Below, piece after piece: positions 46,043 to 54,045 of a stretch of DNA of 64,000 nucleotides. A program made the translations under genes and the position numbers. The notes beneath the pieces are model-generated. The model saw only the letters and a list, made by a program, of their open reading frames with translations, was not told the origin of the DNA and did no database searches. Location of the stretch: positions 186,001 through 250,000 of the forward strand of contig CADCKQ010000001.1 in the NCBI GenBank assembly GCA_902802045.1, read 5' to 3'. This stretch comes from Oscillospiraceae bacterium (lineage in GTDB: Bacteria; Bacillota; Clostridia; Oscillospirales; Oscillospiraceae). Every line of letters begins with the position of its first letter. The first letter of the stretch is position 1.

Positions 46043-46909
46043 ATGGACAGAATACTGCATGCAACTGCTGCCGGTGATATGATCAAAATGTCGGCGATAG
46101 ACGGGAAAGCGCTTGTTCAGAAAGCCAGAGAGATCCACGGACTCTCTCCGACAGCTTCAGCAGCGCTGGGCAGAGCTCTCTGTGCCGCAAGTATGCTCGG
46201 CGAAGTAATGAAGGAAGAGAATGCCTCCGTCACTTTACGGATAGACGGCGGCGGGCCGCTCGGAGGAATAACCGCAGTTTCGGACAGCGAGGGCTTTGTA
46301 AGAGGCTATGTCGTAAATCCGGAGACAGAGCTGCCTCTCAAAGCGGACGGAAAGCTTGATGTCGGAGGAGCGGTCGGCAGAAACGGCATGTTTACGGTCA
46401 GCCGCGATATCGGACTTAAGGAGCCTTATGTGGGCTCTGTAGAGCTTATGAGCGGAGAGATTGCCGAAGACCTCACTAAATACCTGCTGGAAAGCGACCA
46501 GATACCTTCAGCATGCGCGCTTGGCGTCCTGGTGGATACCGACCTCTCCATCAAAGCCGCCGGCGGCTTTATAGTACAGCTCATGCCCGGGGCGGAAGAC
46601 GATCTGATCGACAAACTCGAGGACAACATTTTCATGATGGATCAGCTCACCACCATATTGGATGAAGACGGTCTCGAAGAGGTCATCGAGCAGGTCCTGA
46701 AAGACCTTGATCACAGAGTCGTCGAGGAGGTCCCTGCGGGATACAGGTGCAGCTGCAGCGAAGACAAAGTAAAAGCAGCCCTTGCAGCAGTCAGCAAAGA
46801 CGATCTGAATGAGCTTATCGCAGAAGATAAGGAAGTTGAAGTCGTCTGCCGTTTCTGCGGCAGAAAGTATTGCTTTGACGCTGCCTCTCTTTTAAAAGAA
46901 AAGCTATGA
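46043..46909 (+). CDS. hslO: Hsp33 redox-regulated chaperone
   Basis: A 288-residue cytoplasmic chaperone activated by oxidation. The zinc-binding cysteines are present as CSC (236, 238) and CRFC (269, 272). The N-terminal domain has the family segments ARAL-type LGRALCAASMLG and RIDGGGPLGGITAVSD. ATG 46043 was chosen since GGAG is 8 bases upstream; the GTG two codons before it is too close. The GH13 gene follows after 18 bases and may be co-transcribed. Confidence 0.93.
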   Translation: MDRILHATAAGDMIKMSAIDGKALVQKAREIHGLSPTASAALGRALCAASMLGEVMKEENASVTLRIDGGGPLGGITAVSDSEGFVRGYVVNPETELPLKADGKLDVGGAVGRNGMFTVSRDIGLKEPYVGSVELMSGEIAEDLTKYLLESDQIPSACALGVLVDTDLSIKAAGGFIVQLMPGAEDDLIDKLEDNIFMMDQLTTILDEDGLEEVIEQVLKDLDHRVVEEVPAGYRCSCSEDKVKAALAAVSKDDLNELIAEDKEVEVVCRFCGRKYCFDAASLLKEKL

Positions 46910-46927
46910 TCCCCATAGGAGTTTTAT

Positions 46928-48214
46928 ATGGCTGAGAATACAGATCTCTCCCTGCAGAAGCAGGTTATCTACTCGATATATGTCAGAAACCATACGGAAG
47001 AAGGTACCTTCAGGGCACTAATCCCGGATCTGGACAGAATAAAGGCGCTTGGAACAGACATCATATGGCTCATGCCGATACACCCGATCGGTGTTGAGGG
47101 GAAAAAAGGCAGCCTGGGCTGCCCATATGCCAACAGGGATTACAGAGATGTCAACCCCGCTTACGGAACAATGGATGACTTCAAGTTTCTGGTCTCCGAG
47201 ATACATAAAAGAGGCATGAAATGCATCATAGATGTTGTCTACAACCACACGTCTCCGGATTCCGTTTTGAGAAACAGTCATCCCGAGTTCTTTTACCGAA
47301 GGCAGGACGGGAGTTTCGGGAATCATCTCGGCGAATGGTCGGATGTCATAGACCTTGACTATAACGTGAAGGCGCTCTGGGATTACCAGATAGAAAGCCT
47401 CTGTATGTGGGCGGAGACGGTTGACGGATTTCGATGCGATGTGGCGTCTTTTGTTCCGCTCGAGTTCTGGAAAGAGGCGAGATCGGCAGTAGAAAAAGTG
47501 CATCCGGGCGCCATATGGCTTGCAGAAACTGTGCATACCGTGACAAACAACTATGCCAAAAGCATAGGGATCAACGCCATGTCTGATGCCGACGCTTTCT
47601 CCGCATTTGATATGGAGTATGAATATGACATATGGGCGTCTTTCGAGGCTTACCTCGACGGAAAAACTCCGCTCTCCGGCTATCTGGATATGCTGAATCT
47701 CCAGGAAGCCGTATATCCGTCAAATTACAACAAGATGCACTGCCTTGAAAACCACGACCAGAAGCGCATACGCTCACGCTTAAGATCGGAAGAAGAGCTG
47801 ATTAACTATACCTCCATGCTGTATTTCCTCAAAGGCACAACACTTATCTACGCCGGCCAGGAATTTGAGAACACGCATACTCCGAGTCTCTTTGAAAAAG
47901 AACCGATAGACCGGAAGACCGGTAAGGATATAAGCCCTCTTTTAAAAAGGCTCTCTTCAATCAAACATCTATTCGGGCAGAGCGACTGGTTTCTGGCAAG
48001 AGCTGATGCTGAAAATGACATTGCCGTCTTAAGGCGCGGCTCAGGAAACTGCGAATTTCTCGGCATTTTCAGCCTTAAAGCCGGAAAAGCATCAGTTCCG
48101 GTGCCGGAATTGCATGACGGAAATTATGAAGAACTCATAAGCGGAAAATCTGTCCGGATAATCGCAGGGAACTTCGACTGCTCGGGAGAGCCGGCAATAA
48201 TAAAAGTGCGGTAA
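46928..48214 (+). CDS. GH13 alpha-amylase-family glycosidase
   Basis: A 428-residue GH13 enzyme without signal peptide, so intracellular. The conserved regions are DVVYNHTS, DGFRCDVAS with the nucleophile Asp, WLAETVH with the acid/base Glu, and ENHDQ with the third carboxylate. The C-terminal beta domain is short. It probably hydrolyses or rearranges alpha-glucans or oligosaccharides; exact specificity is not visible. It lies 18 bases after hslO. Confidence 0.9.
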   Translation: MAENTDLSLQKQVIYSIYVRNHTEEGTFRALIPDLDRIKALGTDIIWLMPIHPIGVEGKKGSLGCPYANRDYRDVNPAYGTMDDFKFLVSEIHKRGMKCIIDVVYNHTSPDSVLRNSHPEFFYRRQDGSFGNHLGEWSDVIDLDYNVKALWDYQIESLCMWAETVDGFRCDVASFVPLEFWKEARSAVEKVHPGAIWLAETVHTVTNNYAKSIGINAMSDADAFSAFDMEYEYDIWASFEAYLDGKTPLSGYLDMLNLQEAVYPSNYNKMHCLENHDQKRIRSRLRSEEELINYTSMLYFLKGTTLIYAGQEFENTHTPSLFEKEPIDRKTGKDISPLLKRLSSIKHLFGQSDWFLARADAENDIAVLRRGSGNCEFLGIFSLKAGKASVPVPELHDGNYEELISGKSVRIIAGNFDCSGEPAIIKVR

Positions 48215-48325
48215 GGGATTTACAGTTTAATAATATTTTATTAATTTATCGTCAAAAAGTTTCTACACTCCTGTTATATAATTGCTTCAGTAAATCTCAG
48301 CAATATATAAAAGGAGTGTTGCTTT

Positions 48326-49255
48326 ATGAAAAAAACTGCACGCTATGTGATTTCTGCCGCACTGATCCTGTGTATGGTATTCGCGCTATCTGCCTGCGGC
48401 TTCTCTACGGATTCGCCCGCCGGAGTGCTCACAAGATCGGCCATGGCGCTCAAGGATAAGGACAGTGTCTCGCTGAATATTAAGGTGCCTGTCTCGATAT
48501 CTTTCAGCACTTCGATCTTAGGCCAGGACATCAGTATGGATCTTCCTTTGACACTTGGAATCGATACGAAGATAAACGGCGGCAATTCACACTCGCTGAT
48601 CTCAGTCAGCTCAACAGAGCTTGGGAAAGCGACAACCGAATCATATTCCGAAAAGACGGATTCCACTCTTGTTGTCTATACTTTGCCATATGGAGAGGAG
48701 ACCTGGTATAAAAACGAGGTCGAGATAGAAAGCAATGCCGTTTCTCTCGAGAAGCTTTCCTTCAAAGAACTTCTGGCGCTAAACAGCGAGCTTGAAAAGA
48801 TGCTCGCAGACGCCTCAATGGAGACATCAGATAAATTCTACACCATCACGGTGCCCGCAGAGGATATAATCGGAAACGAATTCATTTCAGCCCGGATCTA
48901 TTCCGGTATGAAGCAGGCGTTTGCGCAGGCCGGAAATGACAGCATAAGCGACGAAGATATCGCAAAGATCCTCTCTCTTTTGAACGGTTCCGAAATTAAG
49001 CTTAAAATAGCATCGGATACTTTCTACCCGGTTTCTGCAGAGATCAGTGAGATCGCTGTTGGAGGAGAAACTCTTTCCGCATTTATCGATACCGATGACG
49101 CGATACTCAAGGAACTTGTCCCTTATCTCTCGGCTCTTGACGCTAAGCTGAGCCTTCGCTGCGATATCTCGGACATCGGAGAAACGGATGCAGCCTCAGT
49201 GACCGTACCCGATGAGGTCAGAGAAGCTGCTTTAGAATCCGCCGTATTACATTGA
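48326..49255 (+). CDS. Lipoprotein of unknown function
   Basis: A 309-residue exported lipoprotein with the lipobox FALSAC (Cys 24). The mature part is beta-rich with alternating hydrophobic and charged residues. It has the character of LppX/LolA-like or DUF6612-like lipid-associated lipoproteins (early SAMALKDKDSVSLNIKVPVSI), which is a weak resemblance. AAGGAG precedes the ATG. A TATAAT (48277-48282) upstream may be its -10. Confidence 0.7.
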   Translation: MKKTARYVISAALILCMVFALSACGFSTDSPAGVLTRSAMALKDKDSVSLNIKVPVSISFSTSILGQDISMDLPLTLGIDTKINGGNSHSLISVSSTELGKATTESYSEKTDSTLVVYTLPYGEETWYKNEVEIESNAVSLEKLSFKELLALNSELEKMLADASMETSDKFYTITVPAEDIIGNEFISARIYSGMKQAFAQAGNDSISDEDIAKILSLLNGSEIKLKIASDTFYPVSAEISEIAVGGETLSAFIDTDDAILKELVPYLSALDAKLSLRCDISDIGETDAASVTVPDEVREAALESAVLH

Positions 49256-49277
49256 AACGTTGGCTGAGGGGACTGAC

Positions 49278-49472
49278 TCAGTTTATGTAATAATCGTCTT
49301 CCCCATACCAGCCGAGGGGCTTCCCGCAGGCTGGGCAGAAGATGTTCGTAATTGAAAACTCCAGATTTACGAACTCCGGATACAGTGCCGGGTCTCCTTC
49401 GAGGAGATGCCCGCATGCCTTGCATTTTGTGTTCTCAAGCTCTTTTACAAGCTCTATTTTCATCTCTTCCAA
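49278..49472 (-). CDS. Small zinc-ribbon protein
   Basis: A 64-residue protein with two CxxC pairs (CKACG near 17 and CPACG near 46), which form a probable zinc ribbon. The start is probably the TTG at 49470-49472 with AAGGAG 8 bases upstream; an ATG three codons later has no well-spaced site. It is convergent with the 48326 lipoprotein. Function unknown. Confidence 0.65.
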   Translation of the reverse strand: MEEMKIELVKELENTKCKACGHLLEGDPALYPEFVNLEFSITNIFCPACGKPLGWYGEDDYYIN

Positions 49473-49501
49473 TTGTATTTCTCCTTGAAGTCAAATCAAA
49501 C

Positions 49502-49528
49502 GGGGGCATTCCTTTTGTGAATGCCCCC
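49502..49528 (-). terminator. Terminator after the symporter gene
   Basis: GGGGGCATTC pairs with GAATGCCCCC; GTTTGATTTG follows on the minus strand. It lies just after the symporter stop at 49550. Confidence 0.6.
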
Positions 49529-49549
49529 TCAGTATTCTATGAATTGATT

Positions 49550-50818
49550 TTATGCGGCGGGTTTTGTCTCTGCTTTCTCTACGGGAACAGGAGCTGCGCC
49601 GTGCTCCCACTTGTGTACGCAGACCGCGCAGGAGCAGTCACCGATAATATTGAGAGTCGTACGGCCCATATCGAAGAGACGGTCTATGCCGTAGATGATT
49701 CCGATGTATACCGGATCGATTCCGACAGACTCGAGAACCATTGCCAGCATTATCATACCGGCTCCGGATGTACCGGCAGTTCCTATGGAGGCAAGCGTTG
49801 CAGTGACAACTATCATTGCCATCTGTGTGAAGCTCAGGTCTATTCCTATGCACTTAGCAAGGAAAACTGCCGCCACGCACTGGTAGATGGCCGTGCCGTC
49901 CATGTTGACTGTTGCGCCGAGAGGCAGAACGAAAGAGGATACTTCGTTGTCTACGCCCATCTCATCGCAGCTCTCCTTGCTCACAGGAAGCGTGGCAACG
50001 GAGGAGGTGGATGTAAACGCGAAGATGGCGGCCGGGGTGATCAGCTTGAAGAACTTGGCCGGGCTGAGTCCGCCTATCGCCTTGACGGATACGGTATATA
50101 CAAGCACAACGTGCAGGATATAGCCGATATATGCAGCCAGAAGAACGAGCCCGAGACTTCCAAGTATTTTCGGACCCTGAGCGGCTACGACCCAAGCCAT
50201 AAGGCAGAATACGCCGAACGGGGTGAGCTTGAGGATGAAGCTCATGACCTTCTGGGTTACTTCGTTCATGGAGGTAACGAAATCTGCTGCCGGCTTGCCC
50301 TTTTCGCCTGCCACCAGGATGCCGCAGCCGAATGCGATCGCGACAACGATGATCTGGAGCATGGTCGAATTCAGGAACGGTGCAATCGCGTTGTTCGGGA
50401 AGATGTTGGAAATAACAGTCATTATCCCCTCAGGCTCTTTTGCCTGGTACTCGGCACCTTCAGCAAGGCTGAGCACGGGGAAAGAACCCTTGAAGAGAGC
50501 CGCAATAACAAGGCCGATAACACATGCAATGGCTGTTGTTACGAGGAAGTAGGCTATTGTCTTCCAGCCTATTTTCCCGACCTTGCGGATATCGTTCATG
50601 GAAATGACGCCTTCCATGATCGAGAAGAGGACCAGCGGTACAACGATAAACTTAAGCAGATTGACGAAGATGTCGCCTATCGGCTTGAGATAGGTCGCTG
50701 TAAAACCGGTCGCAGCTTCGGAGCCCATAGCTGCCCACAGAATGGCGCCAACGACAATGCCGCAGCCCATACCTATGAGTATCCACGCGCCAAGACTCAG
50801 TTTTTTCTTTTCTTGCAT
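49550..50818 (-). CDS. Dicarboxylate/amino acid:cation symporter
   Basis: A 422-residue DAACS-family (GltP/DctA/SstT-like) transporter with about eight helices and two re-entrant loops. The conserved motifs are the Ser-rich hairpin AFTSTSSVATLPVS, the NMDGTAIYQ motif that helps bind sodium or proton, and the second loop SIGTAGTSGAGMIML. The final DRLFDMGRTTLNIIGD contacts the substrate. It imports glutamate, aspartate, serine or C4-dicarboxylates. GGAG precedes the ATG. Confidence 0.93.
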   Translation of the reverse strand: MQEKKKLSLGAWILIGMGCGIVVGAILWAAMGSEAATGFTATYLKPIGDIFVNLLKFIVVPLVLFSIMEGVISMNDIRKVGKIGWKTIAYFLVTTAIACVIGLVIAALFKGSFPVLSLAEGAEYQAKEPEGIMTVISNIFPNNAIAPFLNSTMLQIIVVAIAFGCGILVAGEKGKPAADFVTSMNEVTQKVMSFILKLTPFGVFCLMAWVVAAQGPKILGSLGLVLLAAYIGYILHVVLVYTVSVKAIGGLSPAKFFKLITPAAIFAFTSTSSVATLPVSKESCDEMGVDNEVSSFVLPLGATVNMDGTAIYQCVAAVFLAKCIGIDLSFTQMAMIVVTATLASIGTAGTSGAGMIMLAMVLESVGIDPVYIGIIYGIDRLFDMGRTTLNIIGDCSCAVCVHKWEHGAAPVPVEKAETKPAA

Positions 50819-50870
50819 AGATCTTTCTCCTTTTCACAAATATTTTCGGTGCTTTTAATGCAAGTATGTC

Positions 50871-50886
50871 GATATTATACAATATC
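50871..50886 (-). promoter_or_regulatory. Palindrome over the symporter promoter -10
   Basis: GATATT-ATAC-AATATC is a perfect 6-4-6 palindrome. On the minus strand it contains TATAAT, the likely -10 of the symporter gene, so it may be an operator. The binding protein is unknown. Confidence 0.45.
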
Positions 50887-50942
50887 AACCCAGATCTGTA
50901 TAGAATAATTTTAATATTTTGTTCATATTTAAAAAGTATGCA

Positions 50943-51701
50943 TCAGGAAACAAGCTCTGTCAGCAGCTTAATAAAGAATATTGCAAGGACAGCCAGCATG
51001 ACAGGCTTAACGACTTTTGCCCCGTTTTTGTCGAACATGCGTGTTCCGAGATAATTGCCGGCAATTCCGAAAAGCCCTGCGACAAGACCGAGCACAAACA
51101 GCACCTTGCCGTTAATGAGATAGACTGCCAGCGCACTGCAGTTCGTGGCGAGATTTACGGCTTTTGAGGTCCCGTTCGCCTCGGTAAGTTTCAAGTGGGC
51201 AAATGCGGTGAGAAGAAGAATCAGAAATGTTCCTGTTCCGGGGCCGTAAAATCCGTCATAGATACCGATAACGAAGGATATGAGTGAGCTCAGTACGGCT
51301 GTCTTGATCTTGGGATACTCTTCTCTCTCGGTGTCAAGCCTCTTTCCGAAGATGACATAGGCAGCTGTAAGAGGCAGCACTATGAGTAGGATGATCCTGA
51401 ATATCCTGTCTTCTATTATCAGAGCAAGATTCGCGCCAAGTGCCGAGCCCAGAAAGGCTGCGATCACGCAGAAAATTGCCCTCTTCCAGTTTATATAGCC
51501 GGCTTTGTGATATCTGTATGTCGCAAGAGAGGTCCCCATAAATGAGCTCAGCTTGTTTGTGGCGATAGAGTTGTGCACCGGCAGCCCTGCCAGGAGATAA
51601 GCAGGAAGCGAAATCAGTCCTCCTCCGCCTGCAATGCTGTCTGTAAAGCCCCCCAGGAACACCAGCGGGCATACGATCAGAAACTGCTTTAAAGTCAGCA
51701 T
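50943..51701 (-). CDS. TauE/SafE family membrane exporter
   Basis: A 252-residue membrane protein with about eight helices. GGFTDSIAGGGGLISLPAYL and GIYDGFYGPGTGTFLI are the two repeat motifs of the TauE/SafE sulfite/sulfonate exporter family. ATG 51699-51701 shares one base with the stop of the racemase gene (TAATG), and GGAGG lies upstream. The exported compound is probably an anion containing sulfur, but relatives vary. Confidence 0.88.
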   Translation of the reverse strand: MLTLKQFLIVCPLVFLGGFTDSIAGGGGLISLPAYLLAGLPVHNSIATNKLSSFMGTSLATYRYHKAGYINWKRAIFCVIAAFLGSALGANLALIIEDRIFRIILLIVLPLTAAYVIFGKRLDTEREEYPKIKTAVLSSLISFVIGIYDGFYGPGTGTFLILLLTAFAHLKLTEANGTSKAVNLATNCSALAVYLINGKVLFVLGLVAGLFGIAGNYLGTRMFDKNGAKVVKPVMLAVLAIFFIKLLTELVS

Positions 51702-52393
51702 TATACCGTCTCCCCTCCGGCGAGCCTTATCGCCTCTCTTGCAAGCTCGAGGGTCGGATCGATACATGCAAAGTCCAGGCCATACATCTCCATCGCGACA
51801 GGCAGTTCAGTGCAGCCGAGTATCATTGTCTCTGCCCCGAGATCAAAAAGGCTCTGCACTGTCTTTTCATATATTGTTGTATCATAGTCGCGTTTTCCAG
51901 CCTTTACGCCGTTATATACTACGTCCATTACGTTTCTTTGCCCCTCATCATCCGGAATAAGGAGCTCAATGCCGTATTTTGACGCCGCTTTCTGATATAT
52001 GCCCGTCTGAACGGTCCCCATGGTTGAAAGCAGCCCCGCTTTACGGACACCCTTTTCTCTGAGAACTCTGCAGCAGATCTCAGGCATATGCAGGATAGGA
52101 ATACTGACCTCAGTGCTGAGTCTTTCATAGTACGCGTGGGCCGTGTTGCAGGGTATCATCAGCATCTCCGCTCCTGCCTCCTGCAGAAGGATCGCGCTTT
52201 TTTTCATTTCGGGATAGGGATCCGCTCCTCCATGCAATAAAGCAGCCGTTCTGTCCGCTATATTCGTGTTGTTGTCTATTATCAGGTGGATATGCTCCTG
52301 GTCACAGGAAGCCTTTGTGTTCATCACGGTTTTTCTGAACAGATCTGCCGTGGCGAGCGGGCCCATCCCGCCGATTATTCCGACTGTTTTCAT
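51701..52393 (-). CDS. Aspartate/glutamate racemase family protein
   Basis: A 230-residue racemase of the aspartate racemase type. The two catalytic Cys motifs are IPCNTAHAYY and LGCTELPVAM, and the N-terminus GIIGGMGPLATADLFRK is characteristic. It interconverts L- and D-aspartate or a related acid without cofactor. It is coupled to the downstream TauE/SafE gene, an unusual pairing. GGAGAG precedes the ATG. Confidence 0.9.
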   Translation of the reverse strand: MKTVGIIGGMGPLATADLFRKTVMNTKASCDQEHIHLIIDNNTNIADRTAALLHGGADPYPEMKKSAILLQEAGAEMLMIPCNTAHAYYERLSTEVSIPILHMPEICCRVLREKGVRKAGLLSTMGTVQTGIYQKAASKYGIELLIPDDEGQRNVMDVVYNGVKAGKRDYDTTIYEKTVQSLFDLGAETMILGCTELPVAMEMYGLDFACIDPTLELAREAIRLAGGETV

Positions 52394-52452
52394 AGAAGCT
52401 CTCCTTTTTTGCTTATTTTAGACCTGCATAGGGCGAAAAACAAGAGAAATAC

Positions 52453-52481
52453 TTGTCTCTTTCAGGGCGCTGTGATAAATT
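52453..52481 (+). promoter_or_regulatory. Promoter of the cyclodeaminase-folD operon
   Basis: TTGTCT (52453-52458) and TAAATT (52476-52481) are 17 bases apart, 26 bases before the cyclodeaminase ATG. Confidence 0.5.
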
Positions 52482-52506
52482 ATTACAGACAAAAAGGAGC
52501 TCAGTT

Positions 52507-53136
52507 ATGGCATACAAAGACGATACTTTCAATACTTTTTCGAATAAAGTCTTCTCTTCCGCTCCGGTTCCCGGGGGCGGGGCTGTCGCGCCCCTGGCAG
52601 CGGCTCTCGGAGCTGCGCTTGATGGCATGGTCCTTTCGATCACTTTCGGAAAAAGCGCCTATCTGGACATACGTCCGGAAATCGAGGAGCTTTCAGCCCG
52701 CTGCAGCGTATTGAAAGAAGAATTCTTTGCTCTTGCGGATGCAGATTCTGAGGGTTTTCTCCCCATGCTCGATATCTACAGGCTCCCGAAAGAAGCTCCC
52801 GGCAGGGAAGCTGCGCTTGAAAACGCACTTCTCGGAGCATGTGCTGCTCCCCGAAAGGTCCTTGAGCTCTGTCTGGAAGGACTCGAACTGACAGAAGAGG
52901 TCTTCAAAAAGGCCTCCAGTTCCGCTGTCTCGGATATTGCCGCAGCAGCCCTGCTTTTAAAGTCAGCTGCTTCTGTTTCCGAACTCAATATACTTGCAAA
53001 CACCCGGTCTCTCTCTGACAGAGCACTTTCAGACAGGATGGCAGCCGAATGCACGGAGCTCGCCAGGAAATGCAGTCTGAAGGCTGATGCTGTCTATGAA
53101 AACACAAAAGCATTTTTTCTTCCGGAGGGAAACTGA
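52507..53136 (+). CDS. fchA: Cyclodeaminase/cyclohydrolase (FTCD C-domain type)
   Basis: A 209-residue helical protein of the formiminotetrahydrofolate cyclodeaminase family. The signature APVPGGGAVAPLAAALGAALDGMV contains the folate-binding Gly-rich segment. It converts formimino-THF to methenyl-THF, or acts as a methenyl-THF cyclohydrolase in acetogens. ATG 52507 has AAAGGAG upstream. The stop overlaps the folD ATG (TGATG), which fits consecutive one-carbon folate steps. Confidence 0.88.
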   Translation: MAYKDDTFNTFSNKVFSSAPVPGGGAVAPLAAALGAALDGMVLSITFGKSAYLDIRPEIEELSARCSVLKEEFFALADADSEGFLPMLDIYRLPKEAPGREAALENALLGACAAPRKVLELCLEGLELTEEVFKKASSSAVSDIAAAALLLKSAASVSELNILANTRSLSDRALSDRMAAECTELARKCSLKADAVYENTKAFFLPEGN

Positions 53137-54017
53137 TGGCCAAGATTCTCAGCGGAAAAGAAGTCGCTTCATCTCTCGAAGCAAAACTCAAAGAGGACAT
53201 TGTCGCTTTAAAGGCACGCGGCGTGACTCCGGGGCTTGCGATCATCAGAGCAACGGATTCAAGGCCGATGCTCTCCTATGAAAACAATGCCGCTTTGAGA
53301 GCCTCGAGGCTCGGGATAGACGTATTTAAATACAGCTTTCCGGAAAACGCCTGCAAGGATGAGCTTATAAAAGCCGTTGAAGAGATCAATGCCGACAGAA
53401 ACATCCACGGCTGTATCATGCTGAGGCCGCTTCCAGGCGAGCTCAGGGCTCATGAAAAAGAGATCAGCAACCGTCTGACGCCCGAGAAAGATATAGACTG
53501 TATGACCGACATCTCCTTCGGAGGCGTTTTTACCGGAAAAAGCACGGGCTTTCCGCCCTGTACGCCCCAGGCGGTCATCGAGCTCCTTGACCATTACGCC
53601 ATTGATCTCGAAGGAAAGAGGGCTGCAGTTATAGGAAGAAGTCTTATTGTCGGCAGACCCGCGGCATTGATGCTTTTAAACAGAAACGCCACCGTCACGC
53701 TCTGCCATAAAAAGACAAAGGATCTGAGTTCCATCACAAAAGAATCGGATATAATCGTCTCCGCGGCTGGCTGCCCCGGGCTTCTGACTAAAGAAAATGT
53801 ATCCCCCGGTCAGGTCGTAATAGACGTCTCCACCACCTGGGATGAGAAAAAGCCCAATGGCAGCGGAGGCTTCGGAACATTCACGGGCGACGCAGTCTTC
53901 GAGGAAGTTGAGAGCGTCGTGGACGCGATAACCCCGGTCCCCGGAGGCATAGGCATGATAACGATCTACGTGCTGTTCAAGCATCTGATCGAAGCTGCAG
54001 ATAATCTGACAAAATAA
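53136..54017 (+). CDS. folD: Methylene-THF dehydrogenase/cyclohydrolase
   Basis: A 293-residue FolD. The active-site region has YENNAAL (the family's catalytic Lys is usually two positions further), the family loop DIDCMTDISFGG, the Pro-rich PPCTPQAVIELL and the NADP site VIGRSLIVGRPAALML. SAAGCPGLL and TPVPGGIGMITIYVLF follow. In FolD the catalytic Lys lies in YxxxK; here the matching residue appears to be Ala (YENNA), which could impair cyclohydrolase activity while FchA supplies it. It is translationally coupled to fchA. Confidence 0.9.
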   Translation: MAKILSGKEVASSLEAKLKEDIVALKARGVTPGLAIIRATDSRPMLSYENNAALRASRLGIDVFKYSFPENACKDELIKAVEEINADRNIHGCIMLRPLPGELRAHEKEISNRLTPEKDIDCMTDISFGGVFTGKSTGFPPCTPQAVIELLDHYAIDLEGKRAAVIGRSLIVGRPAALMLLNRNATVTLCHKKTKDLSSITKESDIIVSAAGCPGLLTKENVSPGQVVIDVSTTWDEKKPNGSGGFGTFTGDAVFEEVESVVDAITPVPGGIGMITIYVLFKHLIEAADNLTK

Positions 54018-54044
54018 AAAGGCGCCCTTTCGGGCGCTTTTATT
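54014..54044. terminator. Terminator between folD and pncB
   Basis: GCGCCC-TTTC-GGGCGC, with A-rich and T-rich flanks, lies between convergent genes. Confidence 0.8.
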
Positions 54045-54045
54045 A

